Shown in pieces: positions 1 through 6,519 of a stretch of DNA of 9,916 nucleotides. Position numbers and translations under genes: made by a program. Location: positions 1 to 9,916 of the forward strand of contig WQYJ01000064.1 of the NCBI GenBank assembly GCA_009781325.1. Direction: 5' to 3'. The first letter of the stretch is position 1. The number at the start of each line of letters is the position of its first letter. Source of the stretch: Propionibacteriaceae bacterium. GTDB taxonomy: Bacteria; Actinomycetota; Actinomycetes; Propionibacteriales; Propionibacteriaceae. The notes beneath the pieces are model-generated. The model did no database searches and was not told the DNA's origin. It saw nothing but the letters and a program-made list of their open reading frames with translations.

Positions 1-188
1 ATTCGCGGATCAGATCAGCGCTGAGTTTCAGAGCAGCGATGCGGCGATCAATGAGTGTCTCTTGGGAAGAACCTGGTCTGATGGAGCCCTTGGCTTCTAA
101 GGTCTCCTTCGGACTTCTCCAGCTTCCCCAGCATCGACTCAATGGCGCGAAGGGCTTGATACAGATCGTCCTGGGAGTACGCAGACAC
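1..188 (-). pseudogene. Small conserved-looking hypothetical gene, frameshifted and cut by the left window edge
   Basis: Read on the minus strand from a possible GTG at 188-186, the first frame gives VSAYSQDDLYQALRAIESML, then GKLEKSEGD, and soon loses protein-like character and stops. One base further on, the +1 frame continues sensibly: LEAKGSIRPGSSQETL, then IDRRIAALKLSADLIRE, and it is open to the window edge. Joined near 101-115, the two halves read as one small helical, charged protein. Its pattern (K-x-EK, then G-S-x-Q-x-TL, then RRI-x-AL) resembles short uncharacterised proteins I recall from actinobacteria and firmicutes; no function is assignable. There is no clear Shine-Dalgarno before the GTG, so the start is uncertain. 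Upstream, between the gene and the tRNA, lies a repeat block (259-434). The break could be a true pseudogene or a one-base sequencing error. Confidence 0.5.
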
Positions 189-258
189 AAGATCGATTCT
201 ATGCGGACGTGACAGGGTCGGGAAACGTGCCAAACGAACCGCCCCCGTGGCATGGGCC

Positions 259-325
259 CACCCCCAGTCCCTACGCCAGCCGCCGGGGGTCCTGCCTGCG
301 GCAGGATGACCGGTGGTTGGGTTCC
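259..325 (+). repeat. Truncated (3' half) copy D of the palindromic repeat family
   Basis: This stretch matches the right half of the repeats at 7139-7745: loop end and CCCCAGTCC, then GCCGGGGGTCCTGCC, GGCAGGATGACCGG and GGTTGGGTTCC, with scattered substitutions. The left arm that would complete the long palindrome is missing, so only the small internal hairpin (CCTGCC TGC GGCAGG) remains. It is more diverged than the three copies near recR, so it is probably an older copy. Minus-strand translation of this block gives spurious Gly/Pro/Arg-rich peptide. Confidence 0.75.
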
Positions 326-336
326 GGAGGCACCCT

Positions 337-434
337 GCGGTGGGTTTTGCCCCCATCCTCTTCATCGCGGTGGGTTTTGTCACCATCCTCCGAGCTGTGG
401 TGGGTTTTGTCGTTTATTTGTGACAGAACCCACC
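337..434 (+). repeat. Three 30-bp tandem G-rich units closed by an inverted partial copy (13-bp hairpin)
   Basis: The motif GCGGTGGGTTTTG begins at 337, 367 and (as GTGGTGGGTTTTG) 397, an exact 30-bp period; units one and two also share CCATCCTC. The third unit is followed by an inverted copy, so GGTGGGTTTTGTC (399-411) pairs with GACAGAACCCACC (422-434), 13 bp with one G-T pair and a 10-nt AT-rich loop. No T-run follows on either strand, so a classical terminator is not supported, although it lies downstream of tRNA-Ile on the minus strand. The arrangement (repeat half-palindrome, then G-rich tandem units) mirrors 7641-7831. Confidence 0.8.
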
Positions 435-490
435 GCCAGAAAGAGGATGCACTGTTTTGCTGGACTACGACGTTGTCTGAGCATGACTAG

Positions 491-564
491 TGGGTCTAGC
501 TGGACTTGAACCAGCGACCTCTGCCTTATCAGGGCAGCGCTCTAACCGTCTGAGCTATAGACCC
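491..564 (-). tRNA. tRNA-Ile (GAU anticodon)
   Basis: The minus strand folds as a complete 74-nt tRNA. The 7-bp acceptor stem GGGTCTA (564-558) pairs with TAGACCC (498-492). There is a D-arm GCTC-AGACGGTTA-GAGC, an anticodon stem CTGCC/GGCAG around loop CTGATAA (anticodon GAU), and a T-arm with GGTTCAAGTCC. The discriminator base is A (491) and CCA is not encoded. It decodes AUC/AUU isoleucine codons. A promoter-like sequence lies just upstream (575-603). A tRNA-Ala partner, common beside this tRNA near gyrA in actinobacteria, is not seen in the window. Confidence 0.97.
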
Positions 565-574
565 GCAGCGACCT

Positions 575-603
575 AGATTACCAACTTGGGGGGGAAGCCT
601 CAA
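575..603 (-). promoter_or_regulatory. Probable sigma-70-type promoter of tRNA-Ile
   Basis: On the minus strand TTGAGG (603-598) is followed by a 17-nt spacer and TAATCT (580-575). Initiation about 7 nt later would put the 5' end within a few bases of the mature tRNA start at 564. The promoter lies in the 47-bp gap after the response-regulator stop (612). A weak 6-bp inverted repeat (AACTTG 583-588 / CAAGTT 601-606) overlaps it. The call rests on motif and spacing only. Confidence 0.6.
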
Positions 604-611
604 GTTCTTGT

Positions 612-1208
612 CTAAAGCCATCCGTTTTCTCGGGCGATGATGAGGGCTTGGACGCGGTTGGCTGCGCCGAGCTTTGCCAGGATCGAGGATACGTAGTTGT
701 TGATCGTACCTTGGCTGAGGTGCATCTCCTTGGCCATCTCTGAGGTACTACCCATGCGCGCCACCATGCGCAGAACATCGGTTTCGCGCGACGTCAGCGG
801 TGATTGGTTGACCTGGCCTACTGTCTTGAGATCGATCAGATGCTTGCCTGCGTGGACATCCTTCAGAGAATGAACGATGTCAGCGAAGGGTAGGTCCTTG
901 CTCAAGTACGCCCAGGCGCCTTGTTCATAGGCACGGCGTACGTGACAGGGCATATCGACTGTGGTCAGCATGATGCTGCGGCAGCGGGGAACTGAGTTAC
1001 TCAGTTGCTCTACCAGATGAAAACCGCCATCGTCCGGCAGTTGCGCATCAATCAGTGCGGCATCTGGCTGATGAATCCACGCAAGATTAATCGCCTCGCG
1101 TACGCTGGAAGCTGTGGCGACCACGGCAACGTCCTCGTGACTATCGAGAATTGCTGCGAAAGCCTCACGCACCGCTGCATGCTTTTCTGCGACGAGTACA
1201 GATATCAC
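612..1208 (-). CDS. NarL/FixJ-family (DesR-like) two-component response regulator
   Basis: 198 aa, the usual length of the family. An N-terminal receiver domain (about residues 1-120) carries the predicted phospho-acceptor Asp54 (LID54AQLP), Thr82 and Lys104 (YLSK). A C-terminal LuxR-type helix-turn-helix (about 137-198) shows LTSRETDVL, the recognition region LSQGTINNYVSSI and the ending NRVQALIIARENGWL. The GTI-NNY-SSI-KLGA-NR pattern is typical of actinobacterial DesR-like regulators. The start is GTG at 1208, chosen because the receiver begins directly (ISVLVAEKH) and a purine-rich AGAAGGG sits 9 nt upstream. The normally paired acidic residues after the first strand read Glu8-Lys9 here, so one acidic Mg2+ ligand is replaced; Asp54 is intact. 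No histidine kinase is adjacent, and the regulated genes are unknown. Confidence 0.9.
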   Translation of the reverse strand: MISVLVAEKHAAVREAFAAILDSHEDVAVVATASSVREAINLAWIHQPDAALIDAQLPDDGGFHLVEQLSNSVPRCRSIMLTTVDMPCHVRRAYEQGAWAYLSKDLPFADIVHSLKDVHAGKHLIDLKTVGQVNQSPLTSRETDVLRMVARMGSTSEMAKEMHLSQGTINNYVSSILAKLGAANRVQALIIARENGWL

Positions 1209-1478
1209 TGAAATCTGCCCTTCTCCCTACTGCCCCAAGCGCCAGGTTGGTGGGCTGGATCATCCACATTGGTGATCAACACTGCCTCATTTAAGCTGGT
1301 CCATGATGGCTGTCTCCGATTAAGACTTTCCCCCGCAATCCCCCGTTTTCCATCGCCTTCCCCGCACATGGATCGTGGCCCCGCGTACACGATCCTCATA
1401 CCTTACCCTGTCCGATCAAGAGGCTATGCACCTTGCCTAGCCAAGAGGCCTCGAAGGATCAACTTCTGCTTTCGAACA

Positions 1479-1604
1479 AGCAAACGGTGGGGAGCACCTG
1501 GCACCCCACCGTTTGCTGAAACGATGGTGCATTTGCACGCACTCACCGTTTGGCCACAACCAGTCATCCTTTGGGGGGGAGGGATGATGACTAGGCTGTG
1601 GTAC
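1479..1604 (+). repeat. Two-hairpin module, copy 1 (candidate structured RNA or repeat)
   Basis: The first hairpin is a perfect 14-bp stem: 1479-1492 (AGCAAACGGTGGGG) with 1504-1517 (CCCCACCGTTTGCT), 11-nt loop. After 36 nt a second hairpin forms: CCACA (1554-1558) with TGTGG (1597-1601), CC with GG, and AGTCATC (1562-1568) with GATGACT (1586-1592). It encloses a G-rich loop, TTTGGGGGGG then AGGG, and is followed by TAC. Copy 2 at 1912-2033 has the same order and similar spacing. The strand is not known; plus is arbitrary. Confidence 0.65.
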
Positions 1605-1911
1605 GTCTTGTGTTCGATATCCCCCAGCAAGAAGTCTGCTTTGACATCATCTCTGTACCTCCAATTTCAGCGCACTAGGCAATTGAAGTGATTCAAACAA
1701 TCCAAAAACGTGAGTAATCTCATAAACAACGCTCATTGAACATTGCCCCGAGAACATGGGAGAACTTTCCAAGGTCCTCGCAGTACGGTGGGTGAGCATT
1801 CTTGGCTCCCATTTCTCACGCTTTTGCCTGATGATCCATCCGAGATCAAGCTGCAAAGCTCTTGCTGGCAATACTGGTGATTCCTGTTCCTAGCTCCTGT
1901 GAAATGCACTA

Positions 1912-2033
1912 GCGGTGGGGGTGCTAGCCACCCCCGCCGCCGCGGTGGGATTAGGTCAACGAACTTAACCTGCCACCAGACCACAATGAGCCATTATTCT
2001 TTTGGGGGAGGGTAATAGCTAGTTATGTGGTAC
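1912..2033 (+). repeat. Two-hairpin module, copy 2
   Basis: The first hairpin pairs 1912-1923 (GCGGTGGGGGTG) with 1929-1940 (CACCCCCGCCGC), 12 bp including one wobble, 5-nt loop. After 39 nt, ACCACA (1980-1985) pairs with TGTGGT (2026-2031), AGC (1989-1991) with GCT (2018-2020), and ATTATTC (1993-1999) with GGGTAAT (2010-2016). The loop TTTTGGGGG then AG is the same type as in copy 1, and GTGGTAC-T-T-GTG follows in both. Inner stem sequences differ between copies while pairing is kept. Confidence 0.65.
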
Positions 2034-2572
2034 ATCTAGTGCATTTCTCCCTAACCGCAGAACCTTGGGACCAAATCGACGTTTCATAAGGTGCGACTAT
2101 CGCCTCTCTGACCATTGATTCCAGCGGTTTGGCTTTGGACATCACCCGATTGTTCAGCAATATGTGATGATTCTCATACAGTCAACGCCGTTGCGTTTTG
2201 CTGGCTGTAAACCCCCCCTAGTGCCCATCCATCGTGGATGAGCTCTGAGGTAAGACTTAGAATAATTGTTGTGCTTCTTCCCTGGTCAGAAGCGTCAAAC
2301 AGCCATCAGATACGCCCGGCCTGCTGCCTTGCAGATCACTCCCCCGTGACCATAAGCGGACGACACAGCATCCGCTCCTTACATACTCCCCCATATGATC
2401 GGATCACTGCGTGGATTTTCTCAGTGACAGTGCTAGCAGTCTCCACAAAGGATCCACATCTCGAACCTGTCACACTCCCCCTCGCAATAGGTCCTCTGAG
2501 GAAATTCTACGCAGCCGAATTGCAGATAGCAAAACATTTTCACGATTTTTTTTCAAGGATAGGCTGTAACCC

Positions 2573-3076
2573 ATGATCGCGTACGCATCCACGTTCGATA
2601 CCCGTGACGGCCCTTTCAGTATCATTTCCGATTCAAATTCGGTGTTAGCCTCCGGATGGACCAGTGATCTTGCCGCGCTGATCGCCCTGATTCATCCCAG
2701 TTTGCGCCCCGCATCTGTGTCCCATGATCCCGCGGAACTACTGATGTTTGCTCGGGATGCTGTCTTGGCATACTACGACGGCCGTCTCGATGCCCCGTCC
2801 ACCATTCCCGTTCACCAATTCGGAGCTACCTTCCATCTCAGGGTCTGGGAAGAGCTTCGAAGAATTTCTCCGGGAAATCGCATAACTTATGCCAAATTGT
2901 CGGCAACCGCTGGCAACCTACGGGCGAGTAGGTCCGCAGGCCATGCTTGCGCCATGAACGCCGCAGCACTGTTCGTACCCTGTCATCGGGTCGTTCGCTC
3001 CGACGGTACGCTCGGTGGATTCCGTTATGGGGCGGTTATCAAGGGGAATCTTCTGGAAATGGAAGCGCTTGAATGA
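2573..3076 (+). CDS. ogt: Methylated-DNA--[protein]-cysteine S-methyltransferase
   Basis: 167 aa, a normal length for Ogt/AGT. The protein removes methyl groups from O6-methylguanine (and O4-methylthymine) by irreversible transfer to its own cysteine, a one-shot cytoplasmic repair. The active-site motif VPCHRV places the acceptor at Cys137. Aligned to human MGMT by eye, Tyr106, Arg120 (arginine finger) and Asn129 (hinge) sit at the same spacing from Cys137 as Tyr114, Arg128 and Asn137 do from Cys145. The proline normally after the hinge Asn is Ala here. The N-terminal part (about 1-80) is the poorly conserved ribonuclease-H-like domain. The start ATG at 2573 has AAGGA/AGG 9-13 nt upstream. 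It stands alone, convergent with the SDR gene, with a terminator-like hairpin 84 nt after the stop. No AlkA or Ada-type regulator is adjacent. Confidence 0.93.
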   Translation: MIAYASTFDTRDGPFSIISDSNSVLASGWTSDLAALIALIHPSLRPASVSHDPAELLMFARDAVLAYYDGRLDAPSTIPVHQFGATFHLRVWEELRRISPGNRITYAKLSATAGNLRASRSAGHACAMNAAALFVPCHRVVRSDGTLGGFRYGAVIKGNLLEMEALE

Positions 3077-3159
3077 GCGGATTTTGGGCAAAAAAATTTG
3101 TGGAACTGCGATCGGGCGATGGCGCCGTTGCCGCATACCCGATCCGCAGCCACGTTGAT

Positions 3160-3193
3160 TAGGATACCCCCAAACACCGGATTATCCTATTTT
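3160..3193 (+). terminator. Probable rho-independent terminator of ogt
   Basis: TAGGATA (3160-3166) pairs with TATCCTA (3183-3189), with two further C-G pairs possible inside, followed by TTTT then CTT. The T-run lies only on the plus-strand side, so it suits ogt rather than the convergent SDR gene. The stem is AT-rich and therefore only moderately strong. Between ogt and this hairpin there is also a 7-bp inverted repeat GATCGGG / CCCGATC around a long loop (about 3111-3144). Confidence 0.55.
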
Positions 3194-3288
3194 CTTCCAC
3201 AATGCATATCGAATTGTTAATGAGATATTGCTTATTTGGGTCAAATCGGCCACTCGTGCACGACAGATATAAAGACGTGGATTCGGGC

Positions 3289-4059
3289 TCACACCACTGA
3301 CCAGCCTGCATCTACCGGAAGAATGACGCCATTGATATAGCGGGCGCCATGATCATCAGCCAAGAAGCAAATAGCCCGAGCAAGCAGTTCCGGTTCAGCC
3401 ATTTCCGGTGCCGTCGCAGCCATAATTGGTCCCAGCCTCTGTGCAGCCATCTCTGAGCGGAAGTTTCCTCCAACATTGGTCTTCACTCCGCCTGGGGCCA
3501 CCGCATTACAGCGAATTCCTTGCTTCTCATACAGAGCGGCAATGTGTTTTGTTAATCCATTCACTGCATGCTTCGACACTGTATAGGCAATGCCAGCGCA
3601 TGTCCTCAGGCTGGCTTCCGAAGACACATTGACGATTGCGCCATGGCCCATTTGAAGCATGTGAGGAATCGTTGCACGGCACAGCCTCATCATCGCAGTG
3701 GTATTCACCGCCAAGACTTTCTCCCAGGTCTCATCGTCGAGTTCAACAATCGGCAGGAACCCATCCATGATCCCCGCATTATTGACCAGAATCTCAGCCT
3801 TGAATTCAGCTTTCTGTACGATCTGCGCAGCAGCTTCTGGTCGGGTGATGTCAATAGGCATCGGTACGTATGATGCGCCGAGTCTTGCTTCGGCCTCTTT
3901 GAGGCGGTCTTCCATGAGGTCAACGGCGATGACGCGGCCTCCATCCTGAATGAGCATCTCTGCGGTTGCGAGTCCGATCCCCGATCCGGCCCCTGTGATA
4001 ATGGCCGTCTTTCCCTCAAACCTCTGACTGTAATCAAGGGAGCGTGCTGATGCTGTCAT
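3289..4059 (-). CDS. SDR-family NAD(P)-dependent oxidoreductase
   Basis: 256 aa, a classical short-chain dehydrogenase/reductase. The cofactor motif TGAGSGIG spans residues 22-29. Asp47 at the end of the second strand (VIAVD) suggests NAD(H) over NADP(H). NNAG is at 93-96. The catalytic residues are Ser147 (NVSSEAS), Tyr159 and Lys163 (YTVSK), with the usual PGG at 189-191 and a C-terminal NG-x6-DAGW. The substrate cannot be told; the nearest reading is a 3-oxoacyl-ACP-reductase or sugar/alcohol dehydrogenase type. The start ATG at 4059 was chosen because AAAGGA sits about 7 nt upstream and the Rossmann fold begins about 18 residues later. The frame stays open far upstream (to 4827), but that part is the shadow of dnaX. 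A dyad (4118-4133) lies 58 bp upstream and may control transcription. The gene is divergent from dnaX and convergent with ogt. Confidence 0.92.
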   Translation of the reverse strand: MTASARSLDYSQRFEGKTAIITGAGSGIGLATAEMLIQDGGRVIAVDLMEDRLKEAEARLGASYVPMPIDITRPEAAAQIVQKAEFKAEILVNNAGIMDGFLPIVELDDETWEKVLAVNTTAMMRLCRATIPHMLQMGHGAIVNVSSEASLRTCAGIAYTVSKHAVNGLTKHIAALYEKQGIRCNAVAPGGVKTNVGGNFRSEMAAQRLGPIMAATAPEMAEPELLARAICFLADDHGARYINGVILPVDAGWSVV

Positions 4060-4117
4060 GATTTTTCCTTTCACCGATGCGGTACGCGACTGTGCGTACG
4101 GCTGAAAACATTCTCGT

Positions 4118-4133
4118 ATACCCAAGGGGGTAT
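4118..4133. promoter_or_regulatory. Candidate CsoR/CstR/FrmR-family operator in the SDR-dnaX divergent region
   Basis: ATACCC-AAGG-GGGTAT is a perfect 6+6 dyad. Its AT-ends plus C-tract/G-tract layout is the pattern known for CsoR-family copper, persulfide or formaldehyde repressor operators (TACCC-N4-GGGTA). On the minus strand it falls between a weak -35-like TTGCCC and a -10-like GAGAAT with 18-nt spacing, which would make the SDR gene the target. It lies 38 bp before the preferred dnaX start. No CsoR-type repressor gene is in the window, so the regulator is inferred only from the site. Confidence 0.45.
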
Positions 4134-4170
4134 GGGCAAGGGTCCTGGCCGGCAGTGTCGCGGAGTCAGC

Positions 4171-6519
4171 ATGGATCGGTGGATTCAGGCTGAGGTACGT
4201 GCGTCCACTAGTCTTGTATTTATGGATTCCCAGGATGGCGATTTCTTCACCCAGGAAGGACCCGGGCTTTTTGCAGATGCCCCTGCGTCTGTTCCGTCTG
4301 TGCCGCAAGCCCCTTTGGCGCTCTATCGACGGTATCGGCCCGAAGTGTTCTCCGAAGTCATCGGACAGGATCACGTCACCGAACCGCTGCGGCGCGCTCT
4401 GACGAATAATCGGGTCAACCATGCGTACCTCTTTTCTGGGCCTCGCGGCTGCGGGAAAACCTCCTCGGCTCGGATTCTGGCCCGCTCGTTGAACTGTGAG
4501 AAGGGTCCGACTCCCGATCCCTGCGGTGAATGTGCGTCCTGCCGCGACCTGGCTCGCGGTGGTCCGGGGTCTATCGATGTGCTTGAAATCGACGCTGCCA
4601 GCCATGGGGGTGTCGATGATGCCCGCGATCTGCGCGAGCGCGCTTTCTTCGCCCCCGTACGCTCGCGCTATCGGATTTACATCGTTGACGAAGCGCATAT
4701 GGTTTCGACTCAGGGATTCAACGCTCTGCTGAAGCTTGTTGAAGAACCGCCCCCGCATGTGAAGTTCATCTTTGCTACAACCGAACCTGACAAGGTTATT
4801 GGTACGATTCGCTCCCGGACCCACCATTATCCTTTCCGTCTGATTCCGCCGAAGACGATGGTTTCCTTCCTCACGAAGATCTGTGAGGAGGAGGGTATTG
4901 CTATCGATCCCAAGGTCATTCCTCTGGTGGTACGCGCCGGAGGCGGCTCTGTGCGTGACGCTCTGTCCGTCCTTGATCAGCTCTTTGGCGGGGCTGGCGA
5001 GACCGGTGTTGGGTATGCCCAGGCGACTGCTCTTCTTGGATACACCCCTGACTCTTTGCTGAACTCGGTGGTTGATGGTTTCGCTGATCAGGACCCGGGG
5101 GCTGTGTTTGCCTCTGTTGATAAGGTCATCGAGGCTGGTCAGGATCCGAGGCGTTTCACTGAGGACTTGTTGAGGCGGCTTCGCGATCTTGTCATCGTTG
5201 CTGCCGTACCTGACGCGTTGTCTTCTGGATTGCTGGAAATCCCGGAAGACCAGGGGGATGTCTATTCCAAGCAGGCCAAGGCCATGGGAGTCGCTGGACT
5301 CACCAGAGCTGCGGTGACCTTGGCTGCTGGTCTGAATGACATGAGGGGTACGACAGCTCCGCGGCTGCAGCTTGAACTGATGTGCGCGCGCATTCTGCTC
5401 CCCTCAACCGAATCTGGTGATTCCGGGCTGGCTGCTCGGGTGGAGTTGTTGGAAAAGCAGATTTCCGGGATGTCTGCGGCACCTGTTAGACCGGTTGCGC
5501 AGCCCGTACGTCCTAGCCCCGAGCCTGTACGCAACCCCCCTGCTCAGCCGCATTCGTCTAGCCTGCCTGCCGCTGTTGCGGCTGAGGTAGCGCCTATTCC
5601 TGCCCCTGAACCGGTTCGGGTCGCTCCGACGCTGAGCGAGTTGGCGCGGGCTTCTATTGCCGCTTCGCAGAAGGCTGATGAGCCAGTCGTTGCTGCCCCT
5701 GCCGCGGCGGTCCCTAGTGATGGTGCGCCTCGTTCTTCGGATATGACGACCGATTTTGTACGCAGCTCGTGGCCCCGGATTCTTAATCGGGTTAGCGGGA
5801 TTCGCCGATATGTGTGGATGATCCTGAATCAGTACGCAGAGGTCACCGAATTACGCAATGACGTGCTCTGGCTCACCTTTAAGGATGCTGGTGCCCGCGA
5901 TAACTTTAATAAGGCGTCCGGTGAGGACTATGTTGCTCAAGCGGTTCACGCTGAGTTGTCTATGAAAGTGCTTGTTCGGGCACGTTTGGAGTCTGAGCCA
6001 ATTCCGAATGATGGTACGGCTATCTTGTCGCTGGCGAAGCCGGTTCCGCACGGGGCTGTGCCCGTACCTCAGCACGAGTCACGTCCATCACCAACGCTGT
6101 CTTCTGTGGCTTCTTCTGCCTCCAGTGCAGCCGGCTTGGAGGACACTGAACCCTTGCTCGCTGGAACCTCGGATGAGAAGTCCATGCTCGCTTCCCCGGT
6201 TGTTGATGAGGCGCCTGCTCCTGCGCCGGAGCCTGAACCGGCCCAGGCAGAGGACCCCGTACTCGACATTGTGGAAGCTGCTGATCTTGGACCGATAGTG
6301 GCTGAGGTGGCGGAAGAAAAGTCAGCACCGCCTGTTCCTTCTCGCGGGCGCAAGCGCGCATCGACTCCACCCAAGGACCCAGAACCCGATGCTCCGTCGG
6401 AGGATGATGAGGTTGTCGAGAATCCTGCTGATCAGGCTGAGGAGTTGGTCATGGAACTCTTCGACGCTGAGTTGGTCGGAGAAGAAACAACCAAGCCCTC
6501 CAGGCGAAAGAAGAGTTGA
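4171..6519 (+). CDS. dnaX: DNA polymerase III subunit gamma/tau (clamp loader)
   Basis: 782 aa from the chosen start. This AAA+ subunit loads the beta sliding clamp and ties the clamp loader to the replicase. The conserved core begins at LALYRRYRPE (about residue 50). Walker A is GPRGCGKT (90-97). The zinc module has Cys109 and CGECASC (118-124). The DEAH box is in IYIVDEAHM (169-177). KLVEEPP is at 188-194, and SRT (215-217) occupies the SRC-type arginine position. After domain III come a Pro/Ala linker, a folded segment (about 525-615, FVRSSWPRILNRVSG onwards) and a long acidic Pro/Ala tail ending KPSRRKKS. No A-rich slippery site for a gamma frameshift was seen. Start choice: ATG 4171 has GGAG 5 nt upstream. 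ATG 4222 (MDSQDGDFF, closer to the core and with a TAGTCT -10-like box for a leaderless start) is a real alternative. The stop overlaps the recR ATG by one base. Confidence 0.96.
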   Translation: MDRWIQAEVRASTSLVFMDSQDGDFFTQEGPGLFADAPASVPSVPQAPLALYRRYRPEVFSEVIGQDHVTEPLRRALTNNRVNHAYLFSGPRGCGKTSSARILARSLNCEKGPTPDPCGECASCRDLARGGPGSIDVLEIDAASHGGVDDARDLRERAFFAPVRSRYRIYIVDEAHMVSTQGFNALLKLVEEPPPHVKFIFATTEPDKVIGTIRSRTHHYPFRLIPPKTMVSFLTKICEEEGIAIDPKVIPLVVRAGGGSVRDALSVLDQLFGGAGETGVGYAQATALLGYTPDSLLNSVVDGFADQDPGAVFASVDKVIEAGQDPRRFTEDLLRRLRDLVIVAAVPDALSSGLLEIPEDQGDVYSKQAKAMGVAGLTRAAVTLAAGLNDMRGTTAPRLQLELMCARILLPSTESGDSGLAARVELLEKQISGMSAAPVRPVAQPVRPSPEPVRNPPAQPHSSSLPAAVAAEVAPIPAPEPVRVAPTLSELARASIAASQKADEPVVAAPAAAVPSDGAPRSSDMTTDFVRSSWPRILNRVSGIRRYVWMILNQYAEVTELRNDVLWLTFKDAGARDNFNKASGEDYVAQAVHAELSMKVLVRARLESEPIPNDGTAILSLAKPVPHGAVPVPQHESRPSPTLSSVASSASSAAGLEDTEPLLAGTSDEKSMLASPVVDEAPAPAPEPEPAQAEDPVLDIVEAADLGPIVAEVAEEKSAPPVPSRGRKRASTPPKDPEPDAPSEDDEVVENPADQAEELVMELFDAELVGEETTKPSRRKKS

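Larger units (their letters stand above)
1209..2572. other. Gene-poor 1.36-kb region between the response regulator and the methyltransferase
   Basis: No frame on either strand gives a recognisable protein. The open frames here are short, rich in Cys/His/Trp/Pro and lack family motifs. The region is visibly richer in AT and in C/G homopolymer runs than the flanking genes. It contains two diverged copies of a two-hairpin module (1479-1604 and 1912-2033), described separately, and a small hairpin CATCCA-TCG-TGGATG near 2226-2240. It may be decayed coding DNA, a long regulatory region, or a host for small RNAs. Confidence 0.6.

Noticed and set aside
189..386. Minus-strand in-frame extension upstream of the small frameshifted gene
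   Set aside because: It is translation through the repeat block (Gly/Pro/Arg-rich) and is not conserved protein.
337..434. 30-bp regular repeats as a possible CRISPR array
   Set aside because: The units are contiguous with no separate spacers, there are only three, and no cas gene is near.
1585..1691. Small frame starting ATGATG right after a G-rich, SD-like GGGAGGG
   Set aside because: The purine run abuts the ATG too closely and forms the hairpin loop; copy 2 of the module has stops in the equivalent frame, so coding is not conserved.
2238..2576. 112-codon plus-strand frame ending in a 4-bp overlap with the ogt start
   Set aside because: No ribosome binding site, composition rich in His, Cys, Ser and Pro without any motif, and codon pattern unlike the neighbours; the ATGA overlap is probably chance.
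4060..4170. SRP (4.5S-like) RNA gene, often found upstream of dnaX
   Set aside because: The conserved GGAAG/GAGCAGC tetraloop region is not present.
4132..4171. dnaX starting at the ATG at 4132
   Set aside because: That ATG lies inside the ATACCC/GGGTAT dyad with no properly spaced Shine-Dalgarno; 4171 is better supported.
4060..4827. Minus-strand extension of the SDR frame to 512 codons
   Set aside because: It is the antisense shadow of dnaX; the SDR start at 4059 has a good ribosome binding site and normal family length.
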